From contig JAIBEZ010000022.1 of the NCBI GenBank assembly GCA_019459485.1, forward strand, positions 1-64,000: a stretch of 64,000 nt of DNA, given 5' to 3'. The stretch comes from Prolixibacteraceae bacterium. Its GTDB lineage: Bacteria; Bacteroidota; Bacteroidia; Bacteroidales; Prolixibacteraceae. The notes beneath the pieces were generated by a model. The model saw only the letters and a program-made list of their open reading frames with translations, did no database searches and was not told the DNA's origin. This document shows positions 42,845 to 51,900 of this stretch, in pieces (the first letter of the stretch is position 1; every line of letters begins with the position of its first letter). The position numbers and the translations under genes were made by a program.

Positions 42845-45800
42845 TTGCAGCCTAATTATTTTAAAATTTTGGAGCGGAAAGATTTTAGGAAGCTTTTCAG
42901 AAAGCATGATTTGCTTGGTGAATTGTGCGTATTACTGAATACCCCGGGTGAAAAGGTTCACCTGCAGGGACTTGTTGGCTCATCACGAAGCATTCTCGCT
43001 TGTTTACTTTCCGAAGAAATACCCAAAACATTTGTTATTTGCCTGAATGACAGGGAAGAGGCCGCCTATTTTTATGACGACCAGAATACACTTGCCTCCG
43101 AAGTGGAAGCCTTGTTTTTTCCTTCATCGTACAAACGGTCGGTGCATTACGAAACCATTGAGCAGGAAAACATCATCCTGCGAACGGAGGTACTCAACAA
43201 ATTAAAAGACGGAAAACAGTTGCTGGTTGTGACTTATCCTGAAGCTTTGGTCGAAAAAGTTATTTCGGGCGAAGGGCTGGCAGCCAATACTTTTCAGGTG
43301 TCGAAAGGCGATAAATTGTCGCTCGAATTTGTGAATGAAGTGCTGTTCGAATACGGTTTCGAGCGGGTTGACTTCGTTTATGAGCCAGGACAGTATTCCA
43401 TTCGCGGCGGAATTGTGGATATTTATTCGTTTTCGAACGAAGATCCGTATCGCATCGACTTTTTTGGCGATGAGGTGGACTCGATCCGCAGTTTCAACAT
43501 CGACAACCAAATGTCGAAAGAACCACATACGCGAATCAGCATTATTCCAAACATTCAGGAAGATCTGAAAGACGAGGAACGCATCAGTTTCCTTGATTTC
43601 GTTCCGGCAAATGCCATTTTTCTCCTGAACGATGTTCAAATGATAGCCGATCAGATGGAATACAATTTCAACCAAACCATCGAAAAGGCCGAAACAGAGG
43701 AAGAACGAAAGAAGTGGTTCGCCAGGCTACTTTCAGGAAAAGCATTTTCAAAAGAAATTAAGCGTTTTACCTGTGCCGGATTTGGCCAGAAACACTTTTT
43801 CAGCCACTCAAAAACCGTTACTTTTCAAACCGGACATCAACCTGTTTTCCACAAAAATTTTGATATGCTGGCCGAAAACCTGATCGACTATCAGAACTTC
43901 GGTTTCACCAATTATATTCTTTCCACCAATGTTTCGCAAACCGACCGTTTGCAGGCAATTTTTGATGACAAAGGTCTGGAAGTCAAGTTCAGGCCGGTCA
44001 ATTTTACACTGCACGAAGGATTTATCGACCGCGACCTGAAAATTTGCTGTTACACCGATCATCAGATTTTCGAACGTTACCACCGTTTCGAAATCAAATC
44101 GCGCAAGGCAGAACGCGACAGCATCACTTTCAAAGAACTTAACAAGCTGCACCAGGGCGATTACGTAGTGCATGTGGATCATGGCATTGGAAAGTTTATG
44201 GGTTTGGTAAAAACCGAGGTGGACGGCAAACTTCAGGAGGCAATCCGGCTAAGCTACAAAGACAACGATGTGCTGCTGGTGAGCATTCACAACCTGCACC
44301 GAATCTCAAAATTCAAGGGCAAGGAAGGAACCGAGCCGAACATCAGCAAGTTGGGAAGCGGTGTTTGGCAAAAGCTGAAAGACCGTACCAAGCTGAAAGT
44401 TAAGGACATCGCCAAAGAATTGATCGAGCTGTATGCCGCCCGCCGACAGGAACGTGGTTTTGCTTTTTCGCCCGATTCGTACCTTCAGACCGAACTGGAA
44501 GCTTCGTTTATTTACGAAGACACGCCCGACCAGCTGAAATCGACCATTGCCGTGAAGGAAGACATGGAAAAGGAAATACCGATGGACCGGCTGGTTTGCG
44601 GCGATGTGGGATTTGGGAAAACCGAAATAGCGATCCGCGCTGCATTTAAAGCGGTGGCCGACAGCAAACAGGTGGCCGTGCTGGTTCCAACCACTATTTT
44701 GGCGCTTCAGCATTTCAAAACCTTTTCCGACCGGCTTTCCGAATTTCCGGCGAGGGTCGAATACATTAGCCGGTTGCGGAAACCTGCGGATGTGAAACAG
44801 GTTTTGGCCGATACCAAAGCCGGAAAAGTTGATATCCTGATTGGCACGCACAAGCTGGTGAGCAAGGAAGTTGCCTTTAAAGATCTGGGTTTGCTGATCG
44901 TTGACGAGGAGCAGAAATTCGGTGTTTCGGTAAAGGAAAAGCTGAAACAAATGAAGCTGAATGTTGACACGCTGACACTGACAGCCACGCCGATTCCGCG
45001 AACGCTGCAATTTTCGATGATGGGCGCCCGCGATTTGTCGATCATACAAACACCGCCACCCAACCGGTATCCGATTGCTACCGAATTGCACGGGTTCAGC
45101 GAGGAAATTATTCGTGAGGCGATTCAATATGAGATGGCCCGCGAAGGTCAGGTATTTTTTATACACAACCGTGTTTCGAACATTTACGAAGTTGAAACAG
45201 TGATCCGTAAATTGGTGCCGGGAGTTCGCACGGTGGTTGGTCACGGGCAAATGGACGGCCCGAAGCTCGAAAAGCTGATGATGGATTTTATCAACGGCGA
45301 ATTCGATGTGCTGATTGCCACCACCATCATCGAATCGGGTCTCGACATTCCGAATGCGAATACGATCATTATCAATCATGCAGAGAACTTTGGGCTCAGC
45401 GATTTGCACCAGTTGCGCGGACGCGTAGGGCGCTCGAATAAAAAAGCATTTTGTTATCTGCTGGCTCCGCCGCTTTCAACGCTCACTCCCGAAGCAGGAA
45501 GGCGTTTGCGTGCCATCGAAGAGTTTTCGGAACTGGGTAGTGGTTTCAACATTGCCATGCAGGATTTGGACATTCGCGGCGCCGGAAACCTGCTGGGTGC
45601 CGAGCAAAGCGGTTTTATTGCCGATATCGGTTTTGAAACCTACCATCGTATTCTGAATGAAGCCATTCAGGAATTGAAACAAACCGATTTTAAAGAGCTT
45701 TTCAAAGACGAAAAGGAAGATTCATCTCAGGCATTCCTGAAGTTGAAATTTGGCAGCGATTGCCAGATTGATACCGATATGCAATTGTTGTTTCCTGATA

Positions 45801-46204
45801 ACTACATTCAGAGTATTTCGGAACGCATGTTACTTTACCGCGAGCTGGACAACCTCGAAACCGAAGAGGCTTTGGTGCAGTTCGAAACCGGGCTGACCGA
45901 CCGTTTTGGCAAATTGCCTCCGGAAAGTATTGAATTGATTGAAGTTGTGCGATTGCGCAGGTTAGCCGTTGAATTGGGAATGGAGAAAATTATCCTGAAG
46001 TATCAAAAGATGGTTTGCCATTTTATTTCCAATCCGCAATCGGTTTATTACCAGTCGCCGGTATTTGGAAAAGTGTTGCAATTTGTGCAAACGCATCCGC
46101 AAATCTGCCGCATGAAAGAAGGCAACAACAAACTTTCTCTCACCTTCGAAAAGGTTAAAAGTGTTAAAAAAGCGAAAGAGATTTTGGAAGGGGTAGGGGA
46201 ATAG
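42845..46204 (+). CDS. mfd: transcription-repair coupling factor Mfd
   Basis: A 1119-residue SF2 translocase that removes stalled RNA polymerase at DNA lesions and recruits UvrA. The UvrB-like N-terminal region, the RNA polymerase interacting domain (YVVHVDHGIGKFMGLVKT), Walker A GDVGFGKTE at 586-594, DEEQ at 687-690, SATPIPRTL-like LTATPIPRTLQFSMMGARD and HQLRGRVGRS are all in order, followed by the C-terminal UvrA-mimic domain. The frame has no ATG near the front; the TTG at 42845 (MQPNYFKILE) overlaps TACCTTTG, which looks like a -7 element, so the real start may lie a little downstream. The protein is otherwise intact. Confidence 0.96.
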   Translation: MQPNYFKILERKDFRKLFRKHDLLGELCVLLNTPGEKVHLQGLVGSSRSILACLLSEEIPKTFVICLNDREEAAYFYDDQNTLASEVEALFFPSSYKRSVHYETIEQENIILRTEVLNKLKDGKQLLVVTYPEALVEKVISGEGLAANTFQVSKGDKLSLEFVNEVLFEYGFERVDFVYEPGQYSIRGGIVDIYSFSNEDPYRIDFFGDEVDSIRSFNIDNQMSKEPHTRISIIPNIQEDLKDEERISFLDFVPANAIFLLNDVQMIADQMEYNFNQTIEKAETEEERKKWFARLLSGKAFSKEIKRFTCAGFGQKHFFSHSKTVTFQTGHQPVFHKNFDMLAENLIDYQNFGFTNYILSTNVSQTDRLQAIFDDKGLEVKFRPVNFTLHEGFIDRDLKICCYTDHQIFERYHRFEIKSRKAERDSITFKELNKLHQGDYVVHVDHGIGKFMGLVKTEVDGKLQEAIRLSYKDNDVLLVSIHNLHRISKFKGKEGTEPNISKLGSGVWQKLKDRTKLKVKDIAKELIELYAARRQERGFAFSPDSYLQTELEASFIYEDTPDQLKSTIAVKEDMEKEIPMDRLVCGDVGFGKTEIAIRAAFKAVADSKQVAVLVPTTILALQHFKTFSDRLSEFPARVEYISRLRKPADVKQVLADTKAGKVDILIGTHKLVSKEVAFKDLGLLIVDEEQKFGVSVKEKLKQMKLNVDTLTLTATPIPRTLQFSMMGARDLSIIQTPPPNRYPIATELHGFSEEIIREAIQYEMAREGQVFFIHNRVSNIYEVETVIRKLVPGVRTVVGHGQMDGPKLEKLMMDFINGEFDVLIATTIIESGLDIPNANTIIINHAENFGLSDLHQLRGRVGRSNKKAFCYLLAPPLSTLTPEAGRRLRAIEEFSELGSGFNIAMQDLDIRGAGNLLGAEQSGFIADIGFETYHRILNEAIQELKQTDFKELFKDEKEDSSQAFLKLKFGSDCQIDTDMQLLFPDNYIQSISERMLLYRELDNLETEEALVQFETGLTDRFGKLPPESIELIEVVRLRRLAVELGMEKIILKYQKMVCHFISNPQSVYYQSPVFGKVLQFVQTHPQICRMKEGNNKLSLTFEKVKSVKKAKEILEGVGE

Positions 46205-46272
46205 AGGGAGTTAGTTAAGAATTATAATCGTCAGAAATGCAGTGAGTTAAATTACGTTCTTAGCTGAATTTA

Positions 46273-47010
46273 TCACTCCAAATATTTCCATAAAAACACT
46301 GCGAATCCTGATAAAAAAACAAAAGTTGTTAATAAAAACAGAATTGAGGACAAAAAGAGACTTCTCCTGTATATTTTTTGAATATTAATCTTTGGCTTTA
46401 CCGGCTCAAATATGCCATCAACTTCCTTTTGACTATATCCAAGATTACTCATTAGCACTTTTTTGACTATATCTTTTTCATTTTCAAAATGGGCACTATA
46501 ATTTTCTGCTGTTTTGCTATATAAAGTCGATAAACTTTCCTGATTACCCTTTTTTTGTTCTGGGGAAAAGTCTTTATCTTCGATATTAGCGACCTCAATT
46601 TTAAAATCTTCTTTTAAATACTTTCTCAATTTCTCACAACTCTCAGTTCCATCTAAGTTTTTATATGGAGGAATGGATGGAATATCATGAGGATTTTTAT
46701 ATACGTCAATAACTGCATTAAAATTAATTAAAATATGATTTTCAATCAATTGTGATAAATACTTAAATATTCGATATAATATTCCCAAGATTACTGTGGT
46801 ACATGAGAAAATAACTATTATTGTTGGAAGACTATTTGAAATAGTTTTAATTATCACCTCGTTAGAAATAGTTAATGCAATGCTAGCAATTGAAAATCCT
46901 ACTAGCCATACAATTATTCTGTCCGCCTGTTCGGATAATTTGTATGAAAACTCTCGATTTTCAGACAATCCCTTCTGTATTCTTGAAAGCATAAATTCAG
47001 AAAAACTCAT
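46273..47010 (-). CDS. membrane protein of unknown function
   Basis: A 245-residue protein with two helices near the start (IIVWLVGFSIASIALTI and LPTIIVIFSCTTVILGILY), a soluble central part (about 95-205) with many Lys and Glu, and one or two helices at the end (SLFLSSILFLLTTFVFLSGF). I do not recognise the family. The gene is AT-rich and stands alone between mfd and an antitoxin-like gene, which may mean it came by transfer. No catalytic motif is seen. Confidence 0.75.
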   Translation of the reverse strand: MSFSEFMLSRIQKGLSENREFSYKLSEQADRIIVWLVGFSIASIALTISNEVIIKTISNSLPTIIVIFSCTTVILGILYRIFKYLSQLIENHILINFNAVIDVYKNPHDIPSIPPYKNLDGTESCEKLRKYLKEDFKIEVANIEDKDFSPEQKKGNQESLSTLYSKTAENYSAHFENEKDIVKKVLMSNLGYSQKEVDGIFEPVKPKINIQKIYRRSLFLSSILFLLTTFVFLSGFAVFLWKYLE

Positions 47011-47188
47011 AATTTGATTTTTTTAGTTTTATTCCCAAAGTTATTCTTTTGACTGAATATTCAGTTGCATATCCTTCTTTTGTTAAATTCTATATACAAA
47101 CCTTGCAGCAGTTGTGTTTAGCCTGTTAGGTCTTCAAAACATAACAGGGCTGAACACTGATGTAATTGCAAATGTCGCCTGAACAAAG

Positions 47189-47524
47189 CTATTTGCTTTT
47201 TTGACCAATTTTATAACCAATTTGTGGTCGCTTTTTAACAGTTGTTTGCTGTTGCATCAATTCCCTGATGGCTTGAAATGCTATTGAAAATTGCTTGTCA
47301 TACCTGGATTCCAGATCAAATAACTTTCTATCCAATTCTTTATTTGCGGATAAAATCTCCCTCAACGTTACAAATGCTCTTACAATTAATACACTGGTTT
47401 GAATTGAGATTGGTGTGTTCAATACGCTGGCAAGCATAATTGTTCCATGTACTGAAAATGCATAAGGATTCGTTCTGGAAAATTTGAGTTTTTCAAGGTG
47501 GTCGCAATTTGCTACAACCTTCAT
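47189..47524 (-). pseudogene. N-terminally truncated ORF6N-domain protein
   Basis: The 111-residue frame reads VANCDHLEKLKF then NPYAFSVHGTIMLASVLNTP and IVRAFVTLREILSANKEL, which is the second half of an ORF6N/KilA-N-type protein (PYAFTEHG, AIQTNI.I.RAF). The N-terminal DNA-binding half that should precede it is missing, and the frame begins by ATGA overlap with an antitoxin-like gene. A C-terminal fragment of this kind is best called a broken gene, although expression as a short protein is possible. ORF6N proteins often come with phages or mobile units. Confidence 0.6.
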
Positions 47525-47727
47525 TCTGTTATAAATCTTTGTTTATTGTTATTCCACCAGCTCTTGTTTACTTCTTTCGCTAATGTGTCAATATCAGATT
47601 GTTTTGCCTGACTAGTAGAAGTATGTTCCTGATATTTAAGGTAACCTACAAGTCGTTGTAACCCATAAGTGTTTATTTTTGAGGACACTCTGATCACTAT
47701 TTCCGATTTAGTCCTTTCAATAATCAT
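47521..47727 (-). CDS. small antitoxin-like protein
   Basis: A 68-residue protein from ATG 47727 (MIIERTKSEIVIRVSSK); a longer frame to 47835 runs into the repeat array and is rejected. The form, a short strand-rich start (IIERTKSEIVIRV), then TYGLQRLVGYLKYQEHTS and a Lys/Trp-rich end (VNKSWWNNNKQRFITE), is like small antitoxin genes that precede PIN- or RelE-type toxins in Bacteroidetes. Here the following gene is a truncated ORF6N fragment, so the toxin partner seems lost. Family call is from memory and of moderate certainty. Confidence 0.55.
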   Translation of the reverse strand: MIIERTKSEIVIRVSSKINTYGLQRLVGYLKYQEHTSTSQAKQSDIDTLAKEVNKSWWNNNKQRFITE

Positions 47728-47831
47728 GACTGTAAGTTTATTTAAATCCAAAGCTAAAATAAATCTGTGAAGCAATCTGCTCGTATTTGCGATTTTCACA
47801 AGTCCGAAATAACAACAATAAAAGCCCGTCC

Positions 47832-47960
47832 CCACTCGCCCCGCTGAAGTTTTTGCTGTCCCGCTGGAGAAAATTAGTGTCCCGCTGAAAATCCGGGCGT
47901 CCCGCCGATTGGGGAGTCGTCCCGCTGGTAGGGCTAATGTCCCGCTGCGGGTTTCAGAAG
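47832..47960. repeat. 20-21 bp phased repeat array (array 2)
   Basis: Cores CCCGCTG (once CCCGCCG) begin at 47840, 47860, 47881, 47901, 47921 and 47941, spaced 20, 21, 20, 20 and 20 bp. It begins CCACTCGCCCCGCTGAAG, near-identical to the beginning of array 1 at 25390, but every core has C where array 1 has T (CCCGCTG versus CCTGTTG). All cores run in one direction. Confidence 0.85.
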
Positions 47961-48044
47961 GTTTTTAGGAATTAAGGCAGTTAATTGAGGAATGATTTCA
48001 TCCCTGAAACTGGCCCAAAATGTTTTGTGGGGTTTAGACCTTTT

Positions 48045-48109
48045 GATTAACGATTGAGGATGTATTACTACTTCACAAATCGTTAATCGTTATTCACCAA
48101 TCGTTAATC
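48045..48109. repeat. inverted repeat (GATTAACGATTG family)
   Basis: GATTAACGATTG at 48045-48056 and its exact complement CAATCGTTAATC at 48098-48109 form a 12-bp stem. It lies just after the stop of the ABC-2 permease gene. Confidence 0.75.
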
Positions 48110-48115
48110 ACGTTC

Positions 48116-48841
48116 CTACAAAAACTTTTCCCTGTTCTGTAAATTGAACAATCCGTAGAGGATAAAAAGGAGTGAACAAACTGCCTGAAAAATACGGTTT
48201 TTCATGGCTATTTCCTGCCAAACCATTTCGTTGAGGCGGTTAGGGATTTCAAACGGGTTAAGGAAAATGTTCCACATGGTACGCTCAAACATTCCGGATA
48301 AAATTAGCAGACCAACACCGATAATTACCATTACCACTGCTGTTCCGTTTCCGTTTTTAATGATGGTTGAAAACATAAATGCCATCGAACCGAGGAAATA
48401 AACCGGGAACATTACCTGCACCGCAAGTTCAAAAATACTCACCGGTGTGAGAAGGTAATAACTCATTACTGTGAGGCCCAGCATCATCAGGAAAACCAAT
48501 ACAAAAACCAATAACAGCCGCACCAGCCACACCTTGTACCGGTAATCAGGAATACCAAAGAGTATTTCCAGGATTCCGGCATCCAGGTCATTTTGAATCC
48601 CAAAGGTCATCGGGTAAAAAATGAGCAGCAGTCCCGGAGTAATCTGCAAGCCGTATATAAAACCTTCGTCAATGGCGCCATTGTCGTAAATGTTGGTGAT
48701 GGCAATAAAAAAGTAGAAAGCCATTGCTGCCAGCACAAACCAGATGAACCGGCTGCCGAAAATAACCTTCATATTGTATTTGATCATTTTCTGGAACAAT
48801 GTCCAGAAATTGACGACTGAGATTGTTGATTCCATTGCCAT
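48116..48841 (-). CDS. ABC-2 type permease
   Basis: A 241-residue membrane protein with six helices in ABC-2 style: a soluble start (MESTISVVNFWTLFQKMIKYN), FVLAAMAFYFFIAITNIY, a GLQITPGLLLIFYPMTFGIQ region, VFVLVFLMMLGLTVMSYYLL, and a final LLFILYGLFNLQNREKFL. The IQNDLDAGILEILFGIPDYRYKVWLVRLL segment is a coupling region typical of permeases that contact an ATPase. No ATPase gene lies next to it, but the ABC domain fused to the RND pump directly upstream could serve it. It is the last gene of the efflux operon. Confidence 0.85.
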   Translation of the reverse strand: MAMESTISVVNFWTLFQKMIKYNMKVIFGSRFIWFVLAAMAFYFFIAITNIYDNGAIDEGFIYGLQITPGLLLIFYPMTFGIQNDLDAGILEILFGIPDYRYKVWLVRLLLVFVLVFLMMLGLTVMSYYLLTPVSIFELAVQVMFPVYFLGSMAFMFSTIIKNGNGTAVVMVIIGVGLLILSGMFERTMWNIFLNPFEIPNRLNEMVWQEIAMKNRIFQAVCSLLFILYGLFNLQNREKFL

Positions 48842-48859
48842 ATTATTTTATTGATTTTA

Positions 48860-48966
48860 GATTAACGATCAACGATTATAGATTAACGAAGTAGCTCTGC
48901 ACTTTCAATCGTTAATCGTTAATCCTCAATCGTTAATCTTTAATATTTTATTTTCAATCGTTAATC
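48860..48966. repeat. repeat cluster between RND-ABC and permease genes (GATTAACGATTG family)
   Basis: CAATCGTTAATC occurs three times (48906, 48927, 48955), with inverted forms beginning GATTAACG at 48860 and 48881. The last copy reaches the stop codon of the RND-ABC fusion gene. The permease gene 48116-48841 is thus flanked by this family on both sides. Confidence 0.75.
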
Positions 48967-51900
48967 ATTTCAGGTCTTTTATCAAACACAAGTACGCATC
49001 CTCCAACACCGGATTGGCCGGAACTGCATCTTCTGCAGGTTTTTCTTTTGAGAGGAAACGCACCCTGATCTGGTCGCCCTGCCGCATGTGGTGGGTAACC
49101 AGTTGTTTGTTTTCCATCTTATCAAATTCGTCAACCGACAGATCGAATTGCCAAACCATGTCTTTGGCCAGGTGCACCATTTCTGCAGGTTTTCCGAAGT
49201 ATTTAACCTGTCCGCGGTTGATCACAGCCACCTGGTTGCACGAGCTTGAAATATCCTCGATGATGTGTGTCGAGAAAATTACGATTCGTTCGCGGCTCAA
49301 CTGAACCAACAGGTTACGGAAACGGATGCGTTCGCGCGGATCAAGTCCGGCAGTTGGTTCGTCAACCACCAGTATTTTAGGCAAGTGCAGCAATATTTGG
49401 GCAATACCAATCCGCTGTTTCATTCCTCCGGAGAAAGAACCGATTTTATCATCCTTTTTCTCCCATAAATGAACGGCCTTCAATACATATTCTATTCGTT
49501 CTTCGCGTTCTTTCTTATCGGTCAGCCCTTTCAGAATGGCCTGATAATCGAGAAAATCGGCAGCAGGCATGTTTTCGTAGGTTCCGAATTCCTGAGGCAG
49601 ATATCCGATCAGTCCCTGCAACTCTTCCCGTTTTTCCTGAGTGTCGATGCCGTTGATCCATATTTTTCCGTAGCTCTGCTCATAAATTCCGCAGATAACA
49701 CGCATCATGGTTGATTTACCTGCACCGTTTGGCCCAAGCAAACCAAACATTCCGGTGCCAATTTCGAGCGAAACGCCGTTCAGCGCCTTGAATGGCTGGT
49801 GCTGTTTGCCAAGTACTGGCATTTGTTTTACCAGTCGCAATACGCTGCGGCGCAAGGTTCCGAAGCGACCTGTGATACGGTCGATGTTGATCTTTTCCTG
49901 ATACAATTTTTTCGCTGTAACCGAAATAATCAGCGCCAAATACCACAATACTCCAAAAGTCACAACCAGTCCGATGGTTTTGGTTATTTTCCAGACAAAG
50001 AACATTTCGATGGCCGGCAAAATCCAGAACAGAAAGACTTGTACCCATTTATAGATTTTTACCGGAAGTTTTTTGCCTGTTTTTTCAGCCCTGAATTTCA
50101 GGAAAAAGCCAAACGGCTTCCACATACTCAACGCGAAGCTGACAATTACGACCGAAAGTATCAACGACCAAAAAGCGGCATCAAGATAAATGAAACTGAA
50201 GTAAACAAGGAATGCCATAAGCGGCAACTGCCAGATCAGGTAATCGAACTCGCGCAGGGTGTGGTATTCTTTTTCGAGACCGGCACGACGGCGTATTTTT
50301 TTTCCTGATTCCCATTCGCGTGAGAAGCGACTTTCGCGGTCGTATATTTTTACCAGGTTTTGAATTTTGATGTTTAGTGTATCCTCATCGTTTATCAGCT
50401 TTGTTCCGGCCTTTCTCAGACTGTTAAGCACAAACCAGGTAGATCCGGGAACCAGAATTACAACCAGCACCAAATCAATCGCCTGCCACAATCCGGACTC
50501 AACATTCAGGAAAATAAGCACAACCAAACCTGCACTTATTAACAGTTGGATGATTCGGGTGCGCAGGCTCAATTCCTTAAACCATTCGATGGCATTTTCG
50601 AGGCCGGAATAGAAAGTCGGAATAAATATGAGTGTAAGCAATGTGCTGAGCGCCAATCCGCCAATTACTACGATAGCGAACGGTGCACCGATAGCACTCA
50701 CATATTCGGCATCGCCCATGGCCAGCGGCAACATACCCACAATGGTGGTGATGGTTGTAATCAAAATCGGACGCACACGCGACAATCCGGCGGTCATCAA
50801 TGCGCGCGAACGACGGTAGCCGCGTTTTCGCAGGATATTGGTATAGTCGATCAGGATAATCCCGTTGTTGACAACTACCCCGAGCAAAATCAGGAAGCCC
50901 GTAAGTGTATTGGCATTGAGCAGGCTATTGTTCGTAACAATGAGTGCGATTAATGAACCAATCGCTGCCAGCGGAATAGAAAAAAGTATCACGAAAGGCA
51001 ACGACAACGACTCGAATACCGATGCCATGATCATAAATATCAGGAGAATTGAGGCGCCAATCATCAAATAAAACTCCGAATAATTGGTTTCATCATGAAT
51101 CACTTCGGCAGCAACACCCGATGGCAAATTGTAATTGGCCACCAGATCATCAATTTCGTAACGGTAGGCTGCCAATAGTTCTTTTGAGCTGCTGGCCTCA
51201 CTAACAAACCGGTAGTTTACCTCTATTTGTTTTTCCTGATTTACCCTGTTTATGCCGGCAAGTCCGCTGGCATAAACAATATTGGTAAAATCCTGAAGGT
51301 CGTGAATCCCGCCGCTTGCATCGTTTACCTGCAACATTTTAAGTTCCTCCATGTTGCGGTCTGTTTCTTCTTCTTCTCCTTCAATCAGGTCCTTTTGGGT
51401 GATGATTATTTCATATTCGTCAACACCTTGTTTATACTGAATATTGGTTGATATTTCCCTCGAAAACGAATTAATTTCAGACAATACATTGTTGAGGGTG
51501 ATGTTGTATTCAGTCATCAGCAACGGGTTGAAATACATGTGTACCTCCGGGCGGTTGTCTGAAATGTTCAGGTTAACCCTGTTTACCGATTCAAGCTGAT
51601 CGATAAAATATTTCAGGTCTTCGCCAACTGCCTGCAATTGTTTAAAATCCTGACCTTTGAGTACAATTTTTTCTTCATCGGTACCAATGCCCATCATTTT
51701 TTGGAAAGCGCCTCCCATGTTGCGGCTTCCTCCCTGGAAATTGCCGCTACTTTGCGATTGCTCGAATGAAATCGACGAAGCTTTGATATCCTTGGTTCGG
51801 TCGTTAATGTTGTTTTTGATTTCGGCAAACGTACGGTCGCCAATTTTCTCAAAATCCTCCTTCAGCTTAATGGTAACTATGGCTTCCTCTTCTTCAATTT

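Larger units (their letters stand above)
47728..48115. other. 388-bp gap with a phased repeat array and an inverted repeat
   Basis: The gap between the antitoxin-like gene and the ABC-2 permease gene holds phased array 2 (47832-47960) and an inverted repeat of the GATTAACGATTG family (48045-48109). The 85 bp between them (about 47960-48044) show no gene or motif I can name. Confidence 0.6.

Noticed and set aside
44306-45409. 367-codon minus-strand frame inside mfd
   Set aside because: It lies antisense to a well-conserved part of Mfd, has a composition rich in His, Gln and Arg typical of shadow frames, and shows no domain.
47110-47155. Hairpin AGCCTGTTA ... TAACAGGGCT as a terminator
   Set aside because: The stem has a bulge and no T-run follows on either strand.
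47521-47835. Longer start (GTG at 47835) for the antitoxin-like gene
   Set aside because: The extra residues run into the start of the repeat array, and the ATG at 47727 gives the usual length for such proteins.
49799-50308. 169-codon plus-strand frame in the RND-ABC gene
   Set aside because: Antisense to the linker helices between RND and ABC parts; high Gln and Phe content is typical of a shadow of membrane-coding DNA.
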